Below are positions 48,959 through 56,933 of a DNA stretch of 64,000 bases, one piece after another. The first letter of the stretch is position 1. The number at the start of each line of letters is the position of its first letter. A program made the translations under genes and the position numbers. A model generated the notes under the pieces. It saw only the letters and a list, made by a program, of their open reading frames with translations, did not search any database and was not told where the DNA came from. The stretch comes from Thermoactinospora rubra (GTDB lineage: Bacteria; Actinomycetota; Actinomycetes; Streptosporangiales; Streptosporangiaceae). The stretch is from contig NZ_MSZZ01000011.1 of the NCBI RefSeq assembly GCF_002093975.1, positions 1 through 64,000 on the forward strand, written 5' to 3'.

Positions 48959-49762
48959 CTAGGCGGGTTTGCGGGCGACGATCGCGACGCCGACGAGATG
49001 ATCCCGGTGAGTGCGGAACGCACGCCGCATGGAGAGCACTCTTCTGCGCGCGTCAGGGTGCGCGATCAGGTTCCCGACGAAGCGGGCGGCACCGCGCACC
49101 CCTTCGTCGGCGATCACCCGCCGCGGGTCCAGGAGGGCCATGGGCGCGGTGTCGACATGCTCCACGACGAACCCATGGCTCTCGAGCAGGGTTCGCCATT
49201 CGGCGACGGTCTGGGGACGCGCGTTCACTTTGAGCGAGCGGGCAAGGGCCTGCCGGATGCCGGTCTTGACCTGGTCGGGCAAGGTATCGGGAGTCAGCCC
49301 GAGTTCGTGGATCCCGTACCGCCCGCCGGGACGCAGGATGCGTGCCGCCTCGGCGACGATGGCGTTCTTTGCCTTGTCGCCCTGCATGCTGAGCATGGCC
49401 TCGCCCAGGACGACGTCGGCGGATCCGGCCGGGAGGCCGGTGGCCGAGGCATCGGCGACCGCGACGGTGCCGCGGCCGGACACGATGCCGCGCACGGCGT
49501 CGACGGCGACCGGGTCACTGTCGACGCCGACGTAGGAGCGTGCACGGCGGTCGATGATCTCGCGCGCCGTGCGTCCCAGGCCGGGCGCCAGCTCGACGAC
49601 ATCGGATCCGGTCACTCCGGCTCGTGCCAGGAGGATCGTCGTCAGTTCGGCGCCTCCAGGGCGGAGCACGCGCTTGCCGAGGCGCGCCAGCAGCCGGTGC
49701 CCCTTGAGGCCGGCGTCGGGACGTTCGTGCCAAGCGTGTCGTCTCATCGTTCGTCCCGTCAC
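48959..49762 (-). CDS. SAM-dependent class I methyltransferase
   Basis: About 267 residues. Motif I is VVELAPGLGRTA, then SYVGVDSDPVAVDAV, an ASATGLPAGSADVVLGEAML acceptor strand and ARILRPGGRYGIHELG (motif III), typical of UbiE/COQ5-like enzymes. The C-terminal helical part ends in TAPMALLDPRR and VGVAIVARKPA. I start at GTG 49762, which overlaps the cupin TGA (GTGA); an ATG at 49747 is an alternative. It is co-transcribed behind the DUF2249-cupin gene. The substrate is unknown. Confidence 0.85.
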   Translation of the reverse strand: MTGRTMRRHAWHERPDAGLKGHRLLARLGKRVLRPGGAELTTILLARAGVTGSDVVELAPGLGRTAREIIDRRARSYVGVDSDPVAVDAVRGIVSGRGTVAVADASATGLPAGSADVVLGEAMLSMQGDKAKNAIVAEAARILRPGGRYGIHELGLTPDTLPDQVKTGIRQALARSLKVNARPQTVAEWRTLLESHGFVVEHVDTAPMALLDPRRVIADEGVRGAARFVGNLIAHPDARRRVLSMRRAFRTHRDHLVGVAIVARKPA

Positions 49763-50364
49763 TCCGATGGGCGCCGGTCGGCGACGTCGAGGACCAGTGA
49801 CGGGCGTCGCCGGTGGACGGTGAGGTAGGTCAGGCCGTCCGCCCCGGCGGCGAACCGCCGCCTGGAACGCCTGGGAAGCCAGACGAGCGCCCCGGGGCGC
49901 AGCTCGAGCACGTCGAGCTCGGTGTCGAGGTGACCGGTCCCGCCGAGCACGAGGAGGAGGACGTCGAGGTCGGGCCCGGCGTGTGTCTCTATGGTGGCGT
50001 CCGGGCGCAGGTTGACGATATTGGAGTCGAGGTCGCGCCGGCTCATCTGCAGTTTCCACACCGCGCCCCCCGCGTCGGGCTCTCCGGGGCCGGGGACGGC
50101 GTGGACGTCGGCGAGGATCCGCGGCAGCGGGGTGCCGGCCAGCTTGGTGATCCGGATCCGCCAGACGCCAGGCCCCCTGTCGAGGTAGTCCCAGCCGTAG
50201 CCGCCCGCGTGGTCGAGCTCGAACTCCTGCCGCAGGTGCCGCGGATCATGGTTGTTGACCAGCACGAAGGACTCGCCGACGGCGAGGCCGTCGAACTCCT
50301 GGAAGATGCGGGGATGTTTGTCGGGCTTGGGCAGCGGTCGTACGTCGAGCTCTTGGCCGGGCAT
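49759..50364 (-). CDS. DUF2249-cupin fusion protein
   Basis: 201 residues. The N-terminal half is a DUF2249 domain (LDVRPLPKPDKHPRIFQEFDGL, NNHDPRHLRQEFE). In other proteins DUF2249 goes with hemerythrin-like and nitrogen-oxide-related genes. The C-terminal half is a cupin (PDATIETHAGPDLDVLLLVLGG, ELRPGALVWLPRRSRR) with a reduced metal motif. The start has a GAAAGGAGTG site. It is divergent from a Cys-rich HTH regulator, and the two promoters overlap. A role in redox or nitric oxide response is inferred from domain associations only. Confidence 0.82.
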   Translation of the reverse strand: MPGQELDVRPLPKPDKHPRIFQEFDGLAVGESFVLVNNHDPRHLRQEFELDHAGGYGWDYLDRGPGVWRIRITKLAGTPLPRILADVHAVPGPGEPDAGGAVWKLQMSRRDLDSNIVNLRPDATIETHAGPDLDVLLLVLGGTGHLDTELDVLELRPGALVWLPRRSRRRFAAGADGLTYLTVHRRRPSLVLDVADRRPSE

Positions 50365-50386
50365 GGCACTCCTTTCGTTGGCCCTA

Positions 50387-50416
50387 TTTATACAAGTGCA
50401 TTTTGTGTAAACTCAA
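50387..50416 (-). promoter_or_regulatory. promoter of the DUF2249-cupin/methyltransferase unit
   Basis: Minus strand: TTGAGT (50416-50411), 18 bases, TATAAA (50392-50387), ending 22 bases before the ATG. Its -35 overlaps the -10 of the divergent regulator gene (50408-50413), so one bound protein could control both directions. Confidence 0.5.
50408..50413 (+). promoter_or_regulatory. -10 box of the leaderless regulator promoter
   Basis: TAAACT followed by exactly seven bases and the ATG at 50421. The same TGTAAACT block precedes the cysO leader ORF. No ribosome binding site is seen. Confidence 0.45.
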
Positions 50417-50420
50417 GCCC

Positions 50421-51149
50421 ATGAGGTACGTCGACGACGAGAGATCGGGCGGCGCGAGGTCCGAACGGGCTGCTGAGCGGCCCGTGGCGCCGGCGACCGG
50501 ACGCCGGCGGCTCATCCTGACGATGCTTCGCGAATCCGGCTCACCCCTGAGTGTGGCCGACATCGCCGAGCGGCTCGGGGTGCATCCCAACACGGCGCGG
50601 TTCCATCTCGACGCCCTGGCCGAGACCGGCCAGGTGGAGCGGGTTCACGCCGTCCCGTCCGGTCCGGGCCGGCCACCGCTGGCGTACCGGGCGCGGCCGG
50701 GGATGGATCGCGGCGGGCCGCGCAGTTATCGGCTGCTTGCCGAGATCCTGGCCGGCAACCTGGCCGCCGACCCCGAACCCGTCACCAGGGCGATCGAGGC
50801 CGGACGTGCGTGGGGCGGCTTCCTCGTCGATCGCCCGTCTCCGTCCGAGGAGGTCACCCGGCAGGCCGCCGTACAGCGGCTCGTCCGCCTGCTCGACGAC
50901 CTCGGGTTCGCACCGGATGAAGGGCCGTCGGAAGGACCGGCGGGAGGACCGGCGCAGATCGGCCTGCGGCACTGCCCCTTCCTCGAACTCGTCGGCACCC
51001 AGGGCAAGGTGATCTGCCCCTTGCACCTCGGCCTCATGCAAGGGGCGATGGCGGCGATCGGCGCCCCGGTGACGGTCGACCGGCTCGACCCCTTCGCCCG
51101 GCCCGATCTGTGCCTCGCGCACCTCGCGACCGCGGACGGCGCGCGGTGA
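50421..51149 (+). CDS. HTH regulator with a C-terminal cysteine cluster (COG2345-like)
   Basis: A 242-residue regulator. An N-terminal winged helix (SPLSVADIAERLGVHPNTARFHLDALAETG, in part) of the ArsR/DeoR-like COG2345 group is followed by a helical middle and a C-terminal segment with Cys185 (RHCPFLELV), Cys199 (VICPLHLGLMQG), His202 and Cys231 (PDLCLAHL). The Cys spacing resembles SufR/COG2345 proteins that hold an iron-sulfur cluster or sense redox state. A TTG at 50403 could add six residues, but the leaderless -10 favours the ATG at 50421. It probably controls the divergent DUF2249 unit and the genes behind it. Confidence 0.82.
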   Translation: MRYVDDERSGGARSERAAERPVAPATGRRRLILTMLRESGSPLSVADIAERLGVHPNTARFHLDALAETGQVERVHAVPSGPGRPPLAYRARPGMDRGGPRSYRLLAEILAGNLAADPEPVTRAIEAGRAWGGFLVDRPSPSEEVTRQAAVQRLVRLLDDLGFAPDEGPSEGPAGGPAQIGLRHCPFLELVGTQGKVICPLHLGLMQGAMAAIGAPVTVDRLDPFARPDLCLAHLATADGAR

Positions 51150-51195
51150 CCGCCCCCGTGGACCGTCCGGCCCGCAGGAGAGGAAGGGTTCGCCC

Positions 51196-51621
51196 ATGAC
51201 CACGGCATCGGCTGTCGCCACCGGCGTGGCGTTTGTGTGGCTCGGGATGGTGCTGGCCATCTCGTTCCTTGAGGCCCCGCTGAAGTTCCGCGCGCCAGGC
51301 GTGGACCTGCGCATCGGTCTCGGGATCGGCAGGCTGGTCTTTCGCGCCCTCAACACCGCCGAAACCGTCCTCGCCACGGCGCTCCTCGTCGCGATCGCCG
51401 CCCAGGGCACGCCGTCCGCGGTCGCGGTCGCCGCCGTCGTCGCGGTCGCGGCGCTGACGGTGCAGGTCGGCGCGGTCCGGCCGCGACTGACCCGACGCTC
51501 CGACCGCGTCCTCGCCGGCGAGGACGCACCGCGCTCACGGAGCCATCACGCCTACGTCGCCCTCGAGACCGCAAAGGTGGCGGCCCTGTTCACCGCCGGT
51601 GTCCTGCTGCTGGCGACGTGA
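51196..51621 (+). CDS. four-helix membrane protein, hypothetical
   Basis: A 141-residue protein with four hydrophobic segments (AVATGVAFVWLGMVLAISFLE, ALNTAETVLATALLVAIAA, AVAVAAVVAVAALTVQVGAV, AKVAALFTAGVLLLAT) and a conserved-looking SHHAYVALE loop. The pattern resembles DUF4149-type or small heme-associated membrane proteins. The HH pair could bind a metal or heme, which is speculative. It follows the regulator by 46 bases with AGGAGAGGAAGG nearby and is followed by a cupin gene. Confidence 0.7.
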   Translation: MTTASAVATGVAFVWLGMVLAISFLEAPLKFRAPGVDLRIGLGIGRLVFRALNTAETVLATALLVAIAAQGTPSAVAVAAVVAVAALTVQVGAVRPRLTRRSDRVLAGEDAPRSRSHHAYVALETAKVAALFTAGVLLLAT

Positions 51622-51647
51622 AGCCACCGAACCCGGAAGGCGGCAAC

Positions 51648-52025
51648 ATGCAACCGATCTCCCTGGACGCCCTGGCGAGCGAGCAACTCACCGCGGCGCG
51701 ATCATCCACGAACGGGCGCAGCGCGCGCACCGTCCACGGCGGACACCGGCACTCCCTACGCCAGACGCTTCTCGCGCTCGCCGCCGGACAGGGCCTCGAC
51801 GAGCACGAGAGCCCCGGCGAGGCCACCCTGCTGGTGTTGCGCGGCCGTGTCCGCCTCGCGACCGCTCTCGACTCCTGGGAGGGAGCGGCGGGCGACTACG
51901 TCGTGATCCCGGCGGAGCGGCACAGCCTGACCGCGATCGACGACTCCGCCGTCCTGCTCACCGTGGCGGTGCGCTCCCGCCCGGAGACCCTAAACGAGGC
52001 CGCCGGGCAGGCGCCTCCACGGTGA
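51648..52025 (+). CDS. single-domain cupin
   Basis: A 125-residue beta-barrel protein. LAAGQGLDEHESPGEATLLVL and the GDYVVIPAERHSL motif show a cupin, with His/Glu candidates for metal binding (HES, ERH). I start at ATG 51648 after GGAAGG; a GTG at 51618 overlapping the previous stop is an alternative. It lies at the end of the regulator/membrane-protein unit. Small cupins of this type often bind metals or small ligands. Confidence 0.8.
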   Translation: MQPISLDALASEQLTAARSSTNGRSARTVHGGHRHSLRQTLLALAAGQGLDEHESPGEATLLVLRGRVRLATALDSWEGAAGDYVVIPAERHSLTAIDDSAVLLTVAVRSRPETLNEAAGQAPPR

Positions 52026-52070
52026 CGTAGGGCGCGGGAACGTCCGGCGCGGGCCGCGTAGGCTAACCTC

Positions 52071-52159
52071 CGCATCGGGGTCGGCGCCAAGCTCACTGAA
52101 GCGGACGTGGAGCAGGCCGAAACCCGTCGAACCCGATCTGGTTCGCGCTAGCGAAGGGA
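52071..52159 (+). ncRNA. TPP (THI-box) riboswitch before tenA
   Basis: The 3' half is clear: ACCCGTCGAACCCGATCTGG, then TTCGCGCTAGCGAAGGGA, matching the GAACCTGATC...GAAGGGA core of the thiamine-pyrophosphate aptamer. The 5' half is weaker: CATCGGGG opens it, and CACTGAAG stands where CTGAGA is usual. It ends six bases before the tenA ATG, so it would act on translation initiation and switch tenA off when TPP is plentiful. Confidence 0.68.
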
Positions 52160-52164
52160 CCGTC

Positions 52165-52839
52165 ATGTTCTGCGACGAGGTCTGGGCTCGTACGGCCAAG
52201 CTGCTGCGGGCCATCCACGAGCACCCGTTCAACACCGCGCTCGGCGAGGGCACGCTCGACCGGGAGCGGTTCGCGTTCTACATCGTGCAGGACGCGCGCT
52301 ATCTGGAGGCCTTCGCCAAGGCGCTGGCCACGGCGGCCGTGCGGGCGACCGACCCGGAGGAGGTGGCGTTCTGGGCGCAGAGCGCCCACGGGGCGATCGC
52401 GGCGGAGCGCACGCTGCACGAGGGATACATCGAGGAGTACGGCCTGACCGCCGACGACCTGGCCGGCGTGCCCACCTCGCCCACCGCGCTGGCGTACTCC
52501 TCCTGGCTGCAGGCGATGGCCCTGTCCGCGCCGTACCCGGTCCTGGCGGCGGCCGTGCTGCCGTGCTTCTGGGTGTACCAGGACGTCGGGCAGGCGCTGG
52601 TGTCGCGCAGCTCCGAGACGCATCCCTACCGGGCCTGGATCGCGACGTACGCCGATCCGAGCTTCGAGGCGGCCGTGACGGGGGCGAAGGAGATCACCGA
52701 CCGGCTGGCGGCCTCGGCGGACGAGCCCACTCGCGAGGCGATGGCGGCGGCGTTCGTCAAGGCGACCGAGTACGAGTGGATGTTCTGGGACAGCGCGTGG
52801 CGCCGGGAGGGCTGGCCGACTTCGGAGTGGGTGTCGTAG
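52165..52839 (+). CDS. tenA: TenA/thiaminase II family protein
   Basis: A 224-residue helical enzyme of thiamine salvage that hydrolyses aminopyrimidine precursors. LRAIHEHPFNTALGEGTLDR, FYIVQDARYLEAFAKALA, LPCFWVYQDVG with the catalytic Cys134, and the terminal FVKATEYEWMFWDSAW, in order, are typical. The gene sits directly behind a TPP riboswitch, which supports the thiamine role. It converges on the thiolase gene with 26 bases between the stops. Confidence 0.93.
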   Translation: MFCDEVWARTAKLLRAIHEHPFNTALGEGTLDRERFAFYIVQDARYLEAFAKALATAAVRATDPEEVAFWAQSAHGAIAAERTLHEGYIEEYGLTADDLAGVPTSPTALAYSSWLQAMALSAPYPVLAAAVLPCFWVYQDVGQALVSRSSETHPYRAWIATYADPSFEAAVTGAKEITDRLAASADEPTREAMAAAFVKATEYEWMFWDSAWRREGWPTSEWVS

Positions 52840-52865
52840 GGCTCCTCCCGGCGGGAGGCGCCCCG

Positions 52866-54053
52866 CTACGCCGAAGGCACCCGCAGGATGAGCGCGTCGC
52901 CTTGGCCGCCGCCGCCGCACAGGCCCGCGGCGCCGACGCCGCCGCCCCGGCGCCGCAGCTCGTGCGCCAGCGTGAGCACGATGCGGGCGCCCGACGCCCC
53001 GATGGGGTGGCCGAGCGCGATGCCGCCGCCGTTGACGTTCACCTTCTCCATCGGCACGCCCAGTTCCTTGACCGACTGGAGGACGACGCTCGCGAACGCC
53101 TCGTTGATCTCCACGAGGTCCAGGTCGCCGGCCGACAGCCCCTCCTTGCCGAGGGCGTGCTTGATCGCGTTGGCCGGCTGCGACTGGAGCGAGGCGTCGG
53201 GCCCGGCCACGTTCCCGTGCCGCCCGATCTCGGCCAGCCACGGCAGCCCCAGCTCCTCCGCCTTGGCCCGCGACATCACCACGACCGCGCAGGCCCCGTC
53301 GGAGATCTGGGAGGCCGACCCGGCGGTGATGGTCCCGTCGGGGGCGAAGGCGGGCTTCAGCCGCGCCAGCGTCTCCACGGTCGTGTCGCCGCGCACTCCC
53401 TCGTCGTCCTTGACGACGACCGGCTCCCCGCGCCGCTGCGGGATCGTCACCGGGACGATCTCGTCCTCAAACACGCCGTTCTTGATCGCCGCGGCGGCCA
53501 GCTGGTGGGAGCGTGCCGCGAACTCGTCCTGGGCGGCCCGGTCGATGCCCAGCCGCGCGTTGTAGCGCTCGGTGGACTCGCCCATCGCGCACTGGTCGAA
53601 CGCGCAGAACAGGCCGTCGTGCGCCATCGAGTCCAGCACCGTGGCCGAGCCGTACTTGACGCCCTTGCGCAGGTCGGGCAGCAGGTGCGGGGCGTTGGTC
53701 ATGGACTCCATGCCGCCGGCCACGACGATGTCGAACTCGCCGGCGCGGATGAGCTGGTCGGCCAGCGCGATGGCGTCGAGGCCGGACAGGCACACCTTGT
53801 TGACGGTCAGGGACGGCACGGTCATGGGGATGCCGGCCTTGACCGCGGCCTGGCGGGACGGGATCTGGCCCGCGCCGGCCTGGAGAACCTGTCCCATGAT
53901 CACGTACTGCACGGCCTCGGGCGACACGCCGGCGCGCTCGAGCGCGGCCTTGATGGCGATGCCGCCAAGCTCGACGGCGCTGAGGCTGGACAGGGACCCG
54001 AGGAGCTTGCCGATGGGCGTCCTAGCGCCGGCGACGATGACGGAACCAGACAT
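52866..54053 (-). CDS. acetyl-CoA C-acetyltransferase (thiolase)
   Basis: A 395-residue thiolase. VIVAGARTPIGK at the start, nucleophile Cys88 in TVNKVCLSGLDAI, His349 in IALGHPIGASGARI and Cys379 in VGAAGLCGGGGQGDA complete the active site. It condenses or cleaves acetoacetyl-CoA-type thioesters. The ATG at 54053 follows GGGGAGG. It diverges from the methylmalonyl-CoA epimerase gene with 48 bases between the starts, a common pairing in actinobacteria. A longer frame to 54458 runs through that gene and is not real. Confidence 0.95.
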   Translation of the reverse strand: MSGSVIVAGARTPIGKLLGSLSSLSAVELGGIAIKAALERAGVSPEAVQYVIMGQVLQAGAGQIPSRQAAVKAGIPMTVPSLTVNKVCLSGLDAIALADQLIRAGEFDIVVAGGMESMTNAPHLLPDLRKGVKYGSATVLDSMAHDGLFCAFDQCAMGESTERYNARLGIDRAAQDEFAARSHQLAAAAIKNGVFEDEIVPVTIPQRRGEPVVVKDDEGVRGDTTVETLARLKPAFAPDGTITAGSASQISDGACAVVVMSRAKAEELGLPWLAEIGRHGNVAGPDASLQSQPANAIKHALGKEGLSAGDLDLVEINEAFASVVLQSVKELGVPMEKVNVNGGGIALGHPIGASGARIVLTLAHELRRRGGGVGAAGLCGGGGQGDALILRVPSA

Positions 54054-54101
54054 GGGGGCCTCCCCTGGCAGATATGCGGCGTCTTTTGCAACGATACCGA
54101 C

Positions 54102-54515
54102 ATGCTGCTGCGCATCGATCACGTGGGGATCGCCTGCCACGACCTGGAAGAGAAGATCAGGTTGTTCCAGGAGCTGTTCGAGCTCGAGGTCGTGGCCAGG
54201 GAGGTCAACGAGGAGCAGGGAGTCAAGGAGGCCATGCTGCGGGTGGCGGGAGACTCCTACATCCAGCTTCTGGAGCCGCTCTCCCCCGACTCGCCGGTCG
54301 GCAGGTTCCTGGCCAGGCGCGGTGAGGGTGTGCATCATGTGGCCTTCGGGGTAGGTGATGTGTCCGACGCCATGGGCCGGATCGCCGAGAAGGGCGTCAG
54401 GCTCCTCGACGAGCAGCCGCGACACGGGTCGATGGGCTCCTCGATCGCCTTCCTCCACCCCAAGGACGTGGGAGGAATGCTCACCGAGCTCGTACAGGCC
54501 GCAAAACGTAAATAA
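54102..54515 (+). CDS. mce: methylmalonyl-CoA epimerase
   Basis: A 137-residue vicinal-oxygen-chelate protein that interconverts the (R) and (S) forms of methylmalonyl-CoA. RIDHVGIACHDLEEKIRLFQ, the LLEPLSPDSPVGRFL block, and GVHHVAFGVGDV carry the metal-binding His and Gln residues. FLHPKDVGGMLTELVQ ends the protein with the last metal-binding region. It is divergent from thiolase. No methylmalonyl-CoA mutase lies in the window. Confidence 0.93.
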   Translation: MLLRIDHVGIACHDLEEKIRLFQELFELEVVAREVNEEQGVKEAMLRVAGDSYIQLLEPLSPDSPVGRFLARRGEGVHHVAFGVGDVSDAMGRIAEKGVRLLDEQPRHGSMGSSIAFLHPKDVGGMLTELVQAAKRK

Positions 54516-54688
54516 CGTTCATAAGTAACGGGTCGTCGGACGGGGCCACCAAGGCGGCAACACCGGAGTACGCTGGCCTTCCACCGGACATGGAGCCTGG
54601 CCGCCGAGCCACCGGCTCCTGGCTCGGATGCCCCCGAACCCCCCGTCCGGCACGTGTAGCCGTCTCGACAACCCAGGATCGAGCCTCC

Positions 54689-56026
54689 ATGCAGTCCGAC
54701 ATCGACGCCCAGCTCAACAACTTCTTCGAGGACGCCCCCGCTCGCGAGTTCGACGTGGTGCTCCGGGGCTACGACAGGCACCAGGTCCACGACCACCTCA
54801 AGCAGCTCGACACCGAGCTGCGCCAGGCCCGCGACCAGGTCGCGGCGCTCCAGCGCGAGCTGGCCGACTCCCAGCGCCAGTTGCAGGAGCAGGAGCGGCC
54901 CACGTACTCCGGCCTGGGCGCCCGGATCGAGCAGCTGCTGCGCCTGGCCGAGGAGCAGGCCACCGAGCTCGTCCAGGCCGCCAGGTCCGAGGCCAACGAG
55001 ATCAAGGCGGCCGCCAAGGTGGAGGCCGCCGACCTGCGGGCCGCGGCGGAGAGCGAGGCGGCCGAGACCCGCGCCAAGGCCGCCAGGGAGGCCGAGGAGC
55101 TGCGCACGACCGCCGAGCGCGAGGCCGAGGAGGTCCGCTCCACGGCCCGCCGCGAGGCCGACGAGCTGACCGCGATCACCGAGCGCGAGGTCGCCAAGCT
55201 GCGCGCCGCCGCCGACCACGAGGTGGCCGAGAAGCGCGCCGACGCCGAGCGCGAGATCGCCAAGCTGCGCACCACCACCGAGCGCGAGGTCGCCCAGCTG
55301 CGCGCCTCGACCAAGCGGGAGCGCGACGAGGTCCTCACCACCGCCAAGCGCCAGGCCGACGAGATGCGCGCCCAGGCCCAGCGGATCCTGGAGGAGTCCG
55401 AGGCCAAGCGGGCCCAGGACGAGGCCGAGTTCGAGATCCAGCTGGCCGCCCGCCGCGAGGAGGCCGAGCGCCAGGAGGCCGAGCGCCACGCCACCGCGCA
55501 GGCCAACACCCAGAAGCTGGTCGCCGAGGCCGAGCAGCGCGCCGCGACCGCCGAGTCCCGCGCCGCCAAGGCCACCCAGCAGGCCGAGCAGACCCGGCGC
55601 GAGGCCGACGCCCACGCCAAGCAGATGGTCGCCAACGCCAAGCAGACCGCCGAGCAGGTCGTGGCCGAGGCCAAGGCCAGCGCCGAGCACATCGTCAGCG
55701 AGGCCAAGGCGGAGGCGGAGCGGATCCGCACCCAGATGCAGCGCCAGGTCGACGAGCTGACCCGCCAGCGCGACAGCATCACCAGTCACCTCGCCCAGCT
55801 GCGCCAGCTGCTCGGCGGTACGGCGCTGCCCGGCATGGACCCCGAGCCCGCGCCCGTGGCCGCCCCGGCGCCCAAGCCCGCGATCGCTCCGGCCAACGAC
55901 CGGCCGCAGCCCGTGGCGGCAGCGGCCCCCACCCCGGCTCCCGCGGCCGTTCCGGCGCCCGCGGCCACCGCCACGAAGGAGGAGTCCAAGGCGGACGACG
56001 ACGACGCCGAGTGGTGGCAGGAGTAG
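54689..56026 (+). CDS. DivIVA-like long coiled-coil protein (Scy/FilP-type)
   Basis: 445 residues. The N-terminus FDVVLRGYDRHQVHDHLKQL is a DivIVA-type membrane-targeting motif. A continuous coiled coil from about 30 to 385 follows, with runs of Ala/Glu/Arg and repeated EREV and EAEE units of about 11 residues, then a Pro/Ala linker and an acidic end (DDDDAEWWQE). It resembles the cell-polarity coiled-coil proteins Scy and FilP of Streptomyces but is shorter than Scy. A role in hyphal tip growth or cytoskeleton is inferred. A 14-bp terminator hairpin follows. Confidence 0.82.
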   Translation: MQSDIDAQLNNFFEDAPAREFDVVLRGYDRHQVHDHLKQLDTELRQARDQVAALQRELADSQRQLQEQERPTYSGLGARIEQLLRLAEEQATELVQAARSEANEIKAAAKVEAADLRAAAESEAAETRAKAAREAEELRTTAEREAEEVRSTARREADELTAITEREVAKLRAAADHEVAEKRADAEREIAKLRTTTEREVAQLRASTKRERDEVLTTAKRQADEMRAQAQRILEESEAKRAQDEAEFEIQLAARREEAERQEAERHATAQANTQKLVAEAEQRAATAESRAAKATQQAEQTRREADAHAKQMVANAKQTAEQVVAEAKASAEHIVSEAKAEAERIRTQMQRQVDELTRQRDSITSHLAQLRQLLGGTALPGMDPEPAPVAAPAPKPAIAPANDRPQPVAAAAPTPAPAAVPAPAATATKEESKADDDDAEWWQE

Positions 56027-56057
56027 CCCTGTCGCAGGGGGCTGATCGACGGCTGGG

Positions 56058-56090
56058 AAAGCCCGGCGACCGCGTGGTCGCCGGGCTTTT
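56058..56090 (+). terminator. intrinsic terminator of the coiled-coil gene
   Basis: AAAGCCCGGCGACC (56058-56071) pairs perfectly with GGTCGCCGGGCTTT (56076-56089) around GCGT, followed by TTC. This is one of the clearest terminators in the window. Confidence 0.85.
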
Positions 56091-56174
56091 CGGCGTACGG
56101 CGCGCCGGGGCCGCATCGCCGCGGGGCCGGGCGGGCCCACCGTGGCCGGGGCCGGTCATTTTAGCCAATAAATG

Positions 56175-56204
56175 TTGACTTAATTTGCCGGGTACGCGAA
56201 TATT
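56175..56204 (+). promoter_or_regulatory. promoter in an AT-rich patch before folE
   Basis: TTGACT (56175-56180), 18 bases, AATATT (56199-56204), about 40 bases before the start. The surrounding 50 bases are strikingly AT-rich for this genome. The region may also bind a regulator. Confidence 0.5.
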
Positions 56205-56244
56205 GAGCACGATAGTTGGCGAAAACTCCCCCGAGGAGACACAG

Positions 56245-56877
56245 ATGACCGCGCTGACATGGGACGCCGACGACGCCGTCGAGGAACTCGCCCTGGCCCG
56301 CATCGCCGGGGACTCGCCGGTGATCGACCTTCTGGCGGCCCAGCGGGCGGTGACGGACCTGCTGCATGCCCTCGGCCGCGACCCGTACTCGCCGCACCTG
56401 CGCGACACCCCGCGGCGCGTGGCCACCGCCCTGGCGCAGATGCTGACCCCGGCGCCGTTCCAGCTGACGACCTTCCCCAACGACGAGGGCTACGACGAGC
56501 TCGTGCTCGTCAGGCGCATCCCGTTCTCGTCCCTGTGCGAGCACCACCTCCTGCCCTTCTCCGGCGTGGCCCACGTCGGCTACCTGCCCGGCGACCGCAT
56601 CGTGGGGCTGTCGAAGCTGGCCCGCGTGGTCCACCACTTCGCCCGTGACACGCAGGTCCAGGAACGCCTGACCGCCCAGATCGCCGATTTCCTGGAACAG
56701 ACCTTGCGCCCCAAGGGCGTCGGTGTCGTCCTCGAGGCGGAGCACCTGTGCATGTCGTTGCGCGGGGTGCAGGCCGTCGGCGCGCGGACCGTCACCTCGC
56801 GCCTGCTCGGGACGCTCCGCGACGACCCCCGGTCGCGAGGGGAGTTCATGACGCTGACCACCGCCACGGGCGGCTGA
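56245..56877 (+). CDS. folE: GTP cyclohydrolase I (FolE, type IA)
   Basis: A 210-residue enzyme making 7,8-dihydroneopterin triphosphate from GTP. SPHLRDTPRRVA, the zinc motif SLCEHHLLPF (Cys98, His101), GLSKLARVVHHFARDTQVQERLT (in part) and the second zinc cysteine in EHLCMSLRGVQ identify it. The ATG follows CGAGGAGAC. It stands alone here, away from other folate genes, so it may be a second copy or serve another pteridine or deazapurine pathway. This cannot be decided from the window. Confidence 0.93.
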   Translation: MTALTWDADDAVEELALARIAGDSPVIDLLAAQRAVTDLLHALGRDPYSPHLRDTPRRVATALAQMLTPAPFQLTTFPNDEGYDELVLVRRIPFSSLCEHHLLPFSGVAHVGYLPGDRIVGLSKLARVVHHFARDTQVQERLTAQIADFLEQTLRPKGVGVVLEAEHLCMSLRGVQAVGARTVTSRLLGTLRDDPRSRGEFMTLTTATGG

Positions 56878-56907
56878 TCGGCAACCGGCCGTCAGGTGGC
56901 ACAACTA

Positions 56908-56924
56908 TTTGGAAACTTTCCTAA
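56908..56924. promoter_or_regulatory. palindromic operator upstream of the chitinase gene
   Basis: GGAAA, central C, TTTCC (56911-56921) is a perfect 11-bp palindrome. Allowing one mismatch, it extends as TTxGGAAACTTTCCxAA over 17 bases. It ends nine bases before the -35 of the chitinase promoter and looks like an activator or catabolite-control site. Confidence 0.55.
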
Positions 56925-56933
56925 AAGAAAGCA

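Noticed and set aside
46721..52025. Genomic island or integrative element
   Set aside because: The segment looks accessory, but no integrase, transposase, attachment-site repeat or tRNA border is present, so only gene-content oddity can be stated.
54335..56140. 601-codon antisense frame over the coiled-coil gene
   Set aside because: Highly repetitive LGLGG-type translation is the complement of the Ala/Glu repeats; no start signal and no family.
56160..56244. Zur box before folE
   Set aside because: The patch is AT-rich but lacks the inverted-repeat core of actinobacterial Zur sites, and the enzyme is the zinc-dependent IA type rather than the Zur-regulated IB type.
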